Positions 56,782-64,000 of a stretch of DNA of 64,000 bases are shown one piece after another. Under the pieces are notes generated by a model. That model was not told the DNA's origin. It made no database searches and worked only from the letters and a program-made list of their open reading frames with translations. Positions within the stretch are counted from its first letter, which is position 1, and each line of letters opens with the position of its first letter. The stretch is from Cylicocyclus nassatus. Taxonomy: Eukaryota; Nematoda; Chromadorea; Rhabditida; Strongylidae. The position numbers and the translations under genes are program-made. The stretch is taken from the NCBI GenBank assembly GCA_958299035.1, contig CATQJL010000001.1:32661554-32725553 (forward strand). The letters run 5' to 3'.

Positions 56782-57251
56782 CTTACAGGGGAAGGATACT
56801 TGGATGCCGTAGCCATTCATAATGATTTGTGTACCAAAAAATGCGCTTTTGAATGCTGGTTCGTAGACTGTCTTTCATATCTGCGAAACGATAATCTGAA
56901 TAGAGTTATGATTTTTTTTATTAAAAAATTGCGTTCCTGCGGAGGGTCAAAATCATCAATAAAAAAATTTTCTCTCCTTTCCAAATGCTGAGTATGATCC
57001 AGATAGTCTAAATAAATATAACTACGTCTAAAATTTTCTTTAGTAGCATCAAACGGTAGGCTAGATCAAATCTGGTGATTTTTACTATCCAAAAGTAGGC
57101 TAAATTTCCAAGGAAAAAAGTTCATAACTTTTTTCAAAAGATCGTTTCGCAGATTTCGAGCACAGATTCAGAATCTGCATTCGAAGGCGCATTTTTTGGT
57201 ATACAAATCATTAGGAATGGCCGCGGCATCCAACTATCCTTCCCTTGTTAG
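56782..57251. mobile_element. Fold-back element, about 470 bp
   Basis: CTTACAGGGGAAGGATACTT at the left and, inverted, CTAACAAGGGAAGGATAGTT at the right; the arms run about 130 bp (TGGATGCCGTAGCCATTCAT, ATGATTTGTGTACCAAAAAA, ATCTGCGAAACGAT). Same family as 40548-41037. In the gene 3 intron. Confidence 0.82.
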
Positions 57252-58745
57252 AGATATACACACTTAGATGCTATATTTTTGAATATGAAATGTATGAAAA
57301 TTCTAAATAAGCCTTGATTAGAAAGGTACTCTAATAATCAAACAATAAATGTTGAATTGTTGATTAAACACCGAATGTTAATTGAACAACAAATGTTTTG
57401 TACGTTACCAAAGTGTGAACAAATGAATGTAAAAAAAAATTTTTTCTGAAGAAATGCAGAACTATTGAGGAAGGTAAGGCAAGGAAGGAAGTAAGTCCTG
57501 TAAACATTTGAATTACATATGGCTAGGATGAGGTGATCAGAGATGTTTATCGAGGATGATCTCATGAGTCTTATGACAGTGTGGGCTAGACGGGATGGTA
57601 GCAAAAGAAAAGATAGATTGTCCACTTAACAGCACAGAAAAATAAAATGTTTTTATAAGTTCTAACTTACATCTTCTTGAACCTAATGCATCCAATATGT
57701 GTCGGGCTTTCAAGTTCTCCGCCGTGCAGATATAAGAGAATTTCTTGATTAAGCTAGATTACCTATTAGACCTTCGTATCATAAAAGATATAAACAAATT
57801 CATAGAGTTTCTATAGAGTGTAGTAGATATGAGTGAAAATAAAAAAGCAGACCTTTCTGGCATCCCTACATGAACAAGCTAAAAGTCTTGAGATCTGGAA
57901 TTATTTTCGCAAGAGCAAAATTCCAAAATGACACTGAGCTCGTCCTTTTTTGGCATTTATACACTTCCTCAGAATTTCGCGCCCATTTCCGAAAAAAGAA
58001 TGAAATTGTAATCTAATACACTGTAGATTATTAAGGGAGCTGTGCCGTTGCGTAGGCTCTGTATACATTTCACTTTAGTTTATAGCTGCAAAGCCTGACT
58101 AAGGTGATGAAAAGGAGGCGAAGATGGAATTGAGAAGATTTTGTCATTTTAAGTCATTTTTGCTGTTCTCGCGCTTTACACGCACGAAAGACGCAACTTT
58201 TCTTAGGAAAGCTCGATCAGCACAATCTTGGCAGCATCAGACAGAGCAGCTCACAAACCCGCTAAAAATATGCTCTCAGATTTTCCTGCAGCGTATTAGA
58301 TTTTTGACGATTTATTTTCGAAAATTACGACTTGAGTGGTTCTCCTATTCGAATTTTCTTTCTGGGACCTTTTGTCGTCATAGAGCAGCAAAAATGCGAC
58401 TGGGAAGTATTTTTTAGTATTTCATTGGGTTCACATAGGGAGCAGCTACGACTTTTGCAACACCAAAGCGACGGAACGTTTAGAACAACCTAATATATTA
58501 TATTAGGTTGTGTTATACCGTATATTTACCGTAACCCTACAAAAGAAGGCCCCACCGTGCGGGCGCATTATGGACAATTTCTTTGTCTCCGGAAATCTTG
58601 TCAGTTGAAACCTTATTGGCAAGAAAAACGAATGATAGACAAAAATAGATTATTCATGTAAAAATTCCCATTGTTTGCAACAGGCTGATATGTGCAACGT
58701 CACTGTTCCCAAAAGACTGAATTACTAATATTCTTTCATAAATAG
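57252..58745 (+). other. Gene 3 intron, distal part
   Basis: AT-rich. A plus frame at 58124-58417 is basic and has no splice support. At 58478-58496 a mariner-like end (inverted TTAGGTTGTTCTAAACGTT) abuts a second TTAGGTTG string at 58503, with no full element found. Confidence 0.45.
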
Positions 58746-58891
58746 AAAAGCTTGTGAAACCTGAGCATTTTGAAGAAGGCCGAACGATCATACTAACAGC
58801 GGTGTATGAGAAGAGAAATGACTCCATGGGGAATGAAGACGACAACAAGAATGAGGAATATGATCTTGTTAGTCTGTTTGCTGGAACATAT
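58746..58891 (+). CDS. Gene 3 exon, middle
   Basis: Acceptor TTTCATAAATAG and strong donor TAT|GTAAGT bound 146 bp (phase 1 in, phase 0 out). The frame reads KLVKPEHFEEGRTIILTAVY, then EKRNDSMGNEDDNKNEEYDL and VSLFAGTY. Two beta-like strands flank an acidic Asn-rich loop. The entry phase fits the exon ending at 55128. Function unknown. Confidence 0.68.
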
Positions 58892-59231
58892 GTAAGTGTA
58901 CTCACTGTTTGTGACTATGCTTTCTGCTGAGAAATAGCCTACAAACATTTTTGAAAAAAAATTCGCAGTGAAATATAAGGCATATTAGATTAGAATAAGC
59001 ATCATGCACAATTTAGATGTTTAATTTAGATCTCTGCTACCGCTATATTTTAGGTGGTTTATCTTTACATGGGCACATTTTATCTTCATCTTTATCGTTA
59101 TCTTTTGCACACAAGGTGTACCTTTTAAACTATGTATTACTGTTAGTATGGGGCTAGTCGTTCTTGACGTTCGAGGATCAAAAAAGAGAATGCTCGTAGT
59201 TAACTAATTTAACGAGTTTTCACGAAATATT

Positions 59232-59745
59232 AGGTTGTCCCGAAAGTTTTGTCCGTTTTTTCAACCTATCATAAAAACGCGTGGAACGAAGATAGGGAAA
59301 CGCTCTAAGCAGTATCCGACGTATCTTTTCTTTCTCTTTCTAACTGTCATGCGTCCATGCCGATTTATCTTTTGTTCACTGAGATAAACGTCGAAATTTC
59401 AAACCCATAGTTTTCACTATATCCAAGTTTGGCAATTTCTCACAATCTTTATTTTTGACTTTCGAAAAAGCTTTGGCAACAGTTAGATAGAGCAAACAAA
59501 GGGCAATATAATGCATTTTTGCGGCATCTATAGCCAGCCTTAAAGATTTTTTAGAATTATTTTTCTGATGCTATCAAATTCCACTTTTGGTGATGCCAAA
59601 AGCAAGCGATCATGAAACGGCGCACAACTAAGGTGTTATTCGATGCAGCTTTTCCTCCTCTTTCCAGTGAGTGTATTTGCTCTCCAATTTGCGGGGTCTT
59701 TGGCAACAAAATTCTCATAATTCTTGAATTTGACCCCACCCCAGC
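59232..59745. mobile_element. Mariner-type fragment, right end missing
   Basis: Begins TTAGGTTGTCCCGAAAGTTT after TA, matching the ends of 7506-8256. The minus frame 59557-59739 shares GKAAS with that element. At about 59745 the sequence switches to unrelated DNA before any right terminus. Confidence 0.7.
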
Positions 59746-59759
59746 GTATACATGTCAAG

Positions 59760-60420
59760 TCTAGGGGTGTACGGGCCCTAGCTTGATGTGTAGCGGTACA
59801 GGTTGGTATTATATATATTTATTATCTACATATATTACAAGAAAGGGGAAGGGGGAAGACTGACTAGGCAGCCTTACCGGACGCGGTCGTAGGGGGTCAC
59901 TGGCTTCTATCTGACCTTCTCGGCCAGCTCACGGGAGAGCAGCAGGCGGAGCTTAGCTGCGTCCCGACATCTCCATTCCTTCAGAAAGCTCGTCCTCGAG
60001 CTTGTTCGGCTGTTGTTGCACGTCTTCCGAGTTACGTGTGTAAGGAGTACACGTGTTACGGCGAGACCATAGAGAACTTCGATTTGGGTACCATAATCTC
60101 CAGACTGATTGAGTGGAGGAGTTGGCTTAGGCGGGTTGGATAACCAAACAGCGACCTTCACCTCATCCTAGGGGTACAGAGTGAGCTTGTCCTCAAGCGG
60201 AGAGATATACGGAATGAACGATGTGACGTAGGGGACTGCTTGGAAGAGGCAGTAACATGAGTTGTTGGAAGTGAACAGGCGTATTATAGCCGGAAATTGA
60301 CGAATGGGAAAGTTGGCGTGGAGCTTTTAGGAGTATAATGTGACCGGTATTTGAATGTTGATACGGGGAAGTTGTGGGTTGGAAGGGAACTTGTTGAGAA
60401 CATGTTAATAAAAAAAATAG
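59760..60420 (-). pseudogene. Degenerate minus-strand coding relic of unknown origin
   Basis: A minus frame at 59907-60161 (VAVWLSNPPKPTPPLNQSGD, later LHVTRKT-like and LLLSRELAEKVR) continues upstream in the same frame through two stops to about 60400 (INIQIPVTLYS; PYVTSFIPYISPLEDKL). GC-rich third positions differ from the neighbourhood. An AATAAA (minus strand, about 59818-59823) follows the stop. This looks like the 3' end of a retroelement or a processed gene, but no family could be named. It sits exactly where the mariner fragment ends. Confidence 0.45.
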
Positions 60421-61891
60421 CGTGGTGAGCAGAAATTACATAGAAACCGAAAGTATTGAGCGATATTGGATGACATTAGTGATTCTGAATTTATATTTTA
60501 CATGAAGTAGTTAAGCAACATGTGGAATTTTAGGAAGTATAATAAAATAAGGCATTGTATAATTTGAACCGAGTGACATATGGTTATACAGCATATAAAT
60601 AATGCGATCGATTAGAAAACGGAGAGGAAGATTTAGATGCAGAATTGAGCACAACAAACTGTGTTTAATTCAACATAGTGGCAAATTTTGAGTGTTAGAG
60701 AAAAGGGAAATTTTTTTTCGCTGCCTAGAACAAAATATTTTTTTCATTCTTTGAACTGCCGTTTCAAAGAAATTTGTGCTTATAGATAATCGCAGCGGTG
60801 CGGCAAAATAGGTGTAAACAAACTCACGTTGAGAAATATCTCGACAGCAGAAAAAAAAATTAAAACTCTGATAGTCGGATTTTTTCCAAACTGAGTTGCA
60901 TAAAATTGTCTTGCAGTCTTGCGACCAAATTCAAGACCACATTCGTGAACAAAACAAACGTGATGTCGTTCATGTTCTGATGTTTCCTTTTTCTAATTGT
61001 TTTTTTTTTGAAAAAAAAAGTGGTTTTTGGAAGCATTAGCCCATTTTCGACATAGACAACATAAAAATGCAAACCAAATTATACAAAATGAATTAGCAGT
61101 ACATTTTGGTATAGTAAAGTATAAGAATAGAACGTTTCCACTGCAGAAACTACGATATGTAACTTTTGAGTCATAAGTAAAATTCAGCGGAAATGATCCT
61201 AACATCATGTGTGGTGATTCACGACTAATTTGTAATTTATGAAAGCTATCTATGTTTCTTCAAGTCCAGATCCAGTATAGAAAACTCTATGGAATATTGT
61301 TCCTGAATTCTGCTAAAATCTGTAAAGAAATCATTACCATCGTTTTCTAGAAAAAACAGGACTGGGTGACGTGAAACGTATGAAACATGTTTTTTTTTTC
61401 ATTACAAAGAATGAATTTCGTTGCGACAAAAGAAACTATGCCTTCATTGCTTATTGCCAGCTTCTGCTGATCATCTTTCAAAAAAAAATGCGGTCATTTC
61501 TTCTGATCAGAATATCAATCTGGATATCTGAACATGTTCAGAAGCACTGAGGATTTTTTTCTTTTGGCAAACAGCAAGTTATTTCTTCTGCGAAGCGTTT
61601 CGGTTAAAAGAGAATTGTTCTCTGAAAACAATCTCCATTCAGCTACAAGTAATATTCTCTGAAAATATTTTTAATTGTAGTTCTGACTGCTACGTTTAAC
61701 AACGTAATGCAGACTTGGTTTGTGCAATTGCACAAAACTGGAGGAACTGCTATATTCCAATGTTCTTACCAATAGTCTGTCCATTAATTAGAATCAAAGT
61801 CATGAGCGCGGTTTTCAATGAACTGTTACAATCGATGCATGTTTTACAACCATTTTGAGAGCTTCTTCATTGTTTGAGTGTGTGATTACAG
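60421..61891 (+). other. Gene 3 intron stretch without exon
   Basis: AT-rich with many short poly-A/T runs; minus frames at 60860-61208 lack splice support. Nothing further seen. Confidence 0.4.
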
Positions 61892-62114
61892 GTCTTATCC
61901 AGAAATGCTGAGGCAACGAGCCGATGTGAATTACTTAGAAAAAATTATTGCACTTTCGGGTTGTCAAACTCAAAAAGTCAATGCAAACAGGACGATGAAC
62001 GAATTTTGTAAAAGAAAGTTTTTTTTTCAACAGATTTGTGCACAATCAATAGAAAAAATTACGTCATGGAAACAACTCGAAATCTTTCAAAAAAACGTTC
62101 ATCCAGAAGCATAA
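61892..62114 (+). CDS. Gene 3 downstream exon candidate
   Basis: Acceptor GTGTGTGATTACAG, phase 2, frame SYPEMLRQRADVNYLEKIIA, then LSGCQTQKVNANRTMNEFC, open to TAA 62112-62114. A strong inner acceptor (GTTTTTTTTTCAACAG at 62021-62036) begins another open frame to 62248, so the exon may end earlier and a second start there. An intron of only 26 bp would be needed between the obvious donor and that acceptor, which is too short to trust. Confidence 0.5.
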
Positions 62115-62796
62115 TCTTTTTGACTAAACTGCCATCACTACCTTTGAATTTTCTTAACATGCAGAAACTGAGCTTGGCCAAGCTCTTCGTTACTGTCGTT
62201 GAATTCAGGAGTGCGAAAGAAGTAAATAGCAATCAGACTTTATGCTAGCCTTGCTCACACATCTCAAAAGTAGTCCGATCTGCAAAAAAAGTGTCATTTT
62301 GTCACTTGGTATGTAACGACGATGTTTGTGGTGTAAAAAGATGCATTTGAGTTGAGAGATCAAAGTGGAAATTGCTTTTTTTTCGGTAGAACTAATAGTT
62401 TTGGATTTTCCAGGTACCTCATATTGTAAGACACCTAAAAGTGTTTGCGACAAAATTGGTTTCGAAATTCTTAAAAAAATTAATAAGCTTTGAAAATTGA
62501 TTGTGTCATGGAATCTGGGATCTGCTCTCCTAGCTTCTAGAGTAGAGAATTGAAAAGTATGTCTTTTTGCTAAAAGTTGTGACCTTGAGACCGGCAAAGG
62601 TTGCACATTTCACATCATCGTCCAAAAAAAAATTTTTTTTTCCTTTCTTCCTCACGACGTTCAAAAAAAAATATATAAACCAAATTCTTTTTTTTTGAAA
62701 ATGTCTTTCATGCAATGAATGTCCGAAAACTTGATAAGAATGTTGGCTATTGAATCTGTTGTACTAATTCAATATTTTTTATGAGGTTCAATTTAG

Positions 62797-62848
62797 AAAC
62801 TAAGAAAATGCTTGGTTTTTCTTTTCGGAGGTACATGTGGAAGTGCAG
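62797..62848 (+). CDS. Gene 3 small exon candidate
   Basis: Acceptor GGTTCAATTTAG and donor AG|GTAACC bound 52 bp (phase 1 in, phase 2 out). The frame reads TKKMLGFSFRRYMWKC. Supported only by splice sites and an open frame. Confidence 0.35.
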
Positions 62849-63179
62849 GTAACCTGTGCTAGAAAGTTTTTTTATGACAACATTTTTGGCTAACTTTAGA
62901 TTGGTGGAGACATTAAATAATCAATATCAAGTCGGAGTTTGAGGAAAGAATCTTGAAGATTTGATTTTTATGTGGAGTGGTGTTTTTCTTAAGCGAAAAA
63001 TTTGGTCTGTTCCAGTATAAGGTTTATTTTGAATATCAGTTTCTTCCTGAATAAATTTTTATGATGACGAGAAAAAAAAATTTCTAGCAACTGGACACTA
63101 TGGTAATAACTATCGATTTCTTTGAGAAAGTTATGAAGGTTTCAACCTTGTAAAGAAACTTTATCTCTTTCAATTTCAG

Positions 63180-63253
63180 AATTTTCAGCAGAAATGTTCT
63201 CTGAAAACAATTCTACTTCACATTTCGCCAAACACTATGTGAACATACCAAGG
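63180..63253 (+). CDS. Gene 3 small exon candidate
   Basis: Acceptor CTCTTTCAATTTCAG; the frame (phase 1 in) reads FSAEMFSENNSTSHFAKHYV and leaves in phase 0 at either TAT|GTGAAC (63238) or AGG|GTTGTG (63253). An N-glycosylation motif (NNST) is present. Confidence 0.4.
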
Positions 63254-63487
63254 GTTGTGATCTGAAAAGTACTGAAAGTGAAAGAAATTTTCTTTCCTGC
63301 TGTGTTACAACCGCATTTTGCGTATACCAACAATTGCTTGAAATTTCTAATGTAGATCAAAAGAAAAAAGAAAGCGCGATGTTCTCAAATTGTTCAGCCT
63401 CATAGAAGCTAGCCTTTTTCCCCTTCGAAAATAGATGAGTACAACCAAAATTACTAAATAATGATGAATATTGCAAAGTCGGTTAAG

Positions 63488-63550
63488 CAGTGCTGTCCTA
63501 ATTTCTTCTCAAAGAAGATGGAATTGGATGTTGGGTCTGATATTAATTCT
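63488..63550 (+). CDS. Gene 3 small exon candidate
   Basis: The frame reads QCCPNFFSKKMELDVGSDIN and ends at donor TCT|GTATTT in phase 0. The acceptor (GGTTAAG) is weak; the frame is open further upstream to 63451 (an ATG). Phase fits the next two exons. Confidence 0.4.
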
Positions 63551-63623
63551 GTATTTTAGAAACTTTGTGAAGCAAAACCCTGAAAGTTGGTTGTGCAAAA
63601 ATTTTTTTTTAGTTTTTTTTCAG

Positions 63624-63677
63624 ACTTACAACAAAGTCGGAAAATTGTCAGTTATAAACAAATTTAATGCAAGCACA
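63624..63677 (+). CDS. Gene 3 small exon candidate
   Basis: Very strong acceptor AGTTTTTTTTCAG; 18 codons TYNKVGKLSVINKFNAST, donor ACA|GTGTAG, phase 0 in and out. The frame is otherwise closed by TAG right after. Phase fits the neighbours. Confidence 0.42.
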
Positions 63678-63825
63678 GTGTAGCTGATGCAGATTGCAAT
63701 ATTTTAGATGCATGGCGTCCACAAAAATGAATTTTTTTTTTGAGTGTTTCGAAATTGAAATGGATAACAAAGCGATTTGTTTTTCTTTTTTTCTTCGCTT
63801 TTCTTGTTTTTCTTTTTTTTTTCAG

Positions 63826-63912
63826 CATTTCAATTCCAATTTGAAATGGCATCAGGTCGTTCCTCATGAAAGAAATGTTTGTGCAGTGAGAGTTGAAGAA
63901 GAAATTGATTGA
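63826..63912 (+). CDS. Gene 3 last visible exon
   Basis: Very strong acceptor TTCTTTTTTTTTTCAG; the frame reads HFNSNLKWHQVVPHERNVCA, then either stops at TGA 63910-63912 after VRVEEEID or is spliced at GCA|GTGAGA (63885, phase 0). LKWHQVVPHERNVC has the Trp and strand spacing of an FN3-like or Ig-like domain. Whether the gene ends here cannot be told from the window. Confidence 0.5.
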   Translation, partial: HFNSNLKWHQVVPHERNVCAVRVEEEID

Positions 63913-64000
63913 AGGCTCGAAATATTACCAAGTAGACGTAGTAAGAGCAAGAAATGTGATTAAGAACATTAGCATCTACAAAAACTCAAAAAAATCACTT

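Noticed and set aside
62011..62036. Apparent 26-bp intron ending in a very strong acceptor
   Set aside because: Too short to trust; other donors upstream or an independent exon starting at the acceptor explain the sequence equally well.
1..64000. tRNA or rRNA genes
   Set aside because: No cloverleaf with the conserved A and B box words and no rRNA-like conserved block was noticed; a covariance-model scan could overturn this.

Overview
The window reads as nuclear DNA of a multicellular animal, most likely an invertebrate with repeat-rich introns; a nematode-like or other ecdysozoan genome is my best guess, not a proof. There are no operons, Shine-Dalgarno sites or long bacterial frames. Coding sequence appears as exons of about 50-240 bp bounded by GT(AAG)...(TTTC)AG sites and separated by introns from about 50 bp to more than 7 kb. 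The long introns are full of Tc1/mariner-type non-autonomous elements, fold-back MITEs, Ty3/gypsy remnants and simple repeats. No rRNA, tRNA or CRISPR array was seen. Splice sites and phases were checked by eye only; no alignment or search could be run. Gene 1 (+ strand, about 2.7-36.1 kb): eleven exons form a chain in which nine of ten neighbouring junctions have matching phase, and one exon is probably missing between 12.5 and 14.6 kb. The chain predicts a type I membrane protein: fibronectin-III-like beta domains, a Thr/Lys-rich stalk, a membrane-proximal domain, one transmembrane helix and a short Lys/Ser-rich tail ending at a TGA. The first exon and signal peptide are not found. Two satellite exon candidates (13.6-13.97 kb and 35.1-35.3 kb) do not fit the chain. 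Between genes (36.1-41.3 kb) lies a mariner-type element split by an internally deleted Ty3/gypsy element with 199-bp LTRs, and an isolated + strand terminal-looking exon at 41.3 kb. Gene 2 (- strand, about 52.2-42.0 kb): phase-compatible exons predict a second single-pass membrane protein with a charged cytoplasmic tail. Gene 3 (+ strand, about 53.6 kb to the right edge): exons for a coiled-coil and Gly-rich N-terminal part, a middle exon at 58.7 kb and several small exons at 61.9-63.9 kb; it probably continues beyond the window. Repeat landscape: six mariner-like elements with TA duplications or clear inverted termini, a family of MITEs with CAGGGCTCGGCAC-like ends (five copies), an AAAGGCA-ended fold-back family (three copies), a larger fold-back family, a TTAA-flanked piggyBac-like MITE, two near-perfect long hairpins (275-353 and 30302-30408), two arrays of TTCGAA palindromes, a degenerate tandem array just upstream of an exon, clustered CCGCGG sites, and three microsatellites sharing the same flanks.
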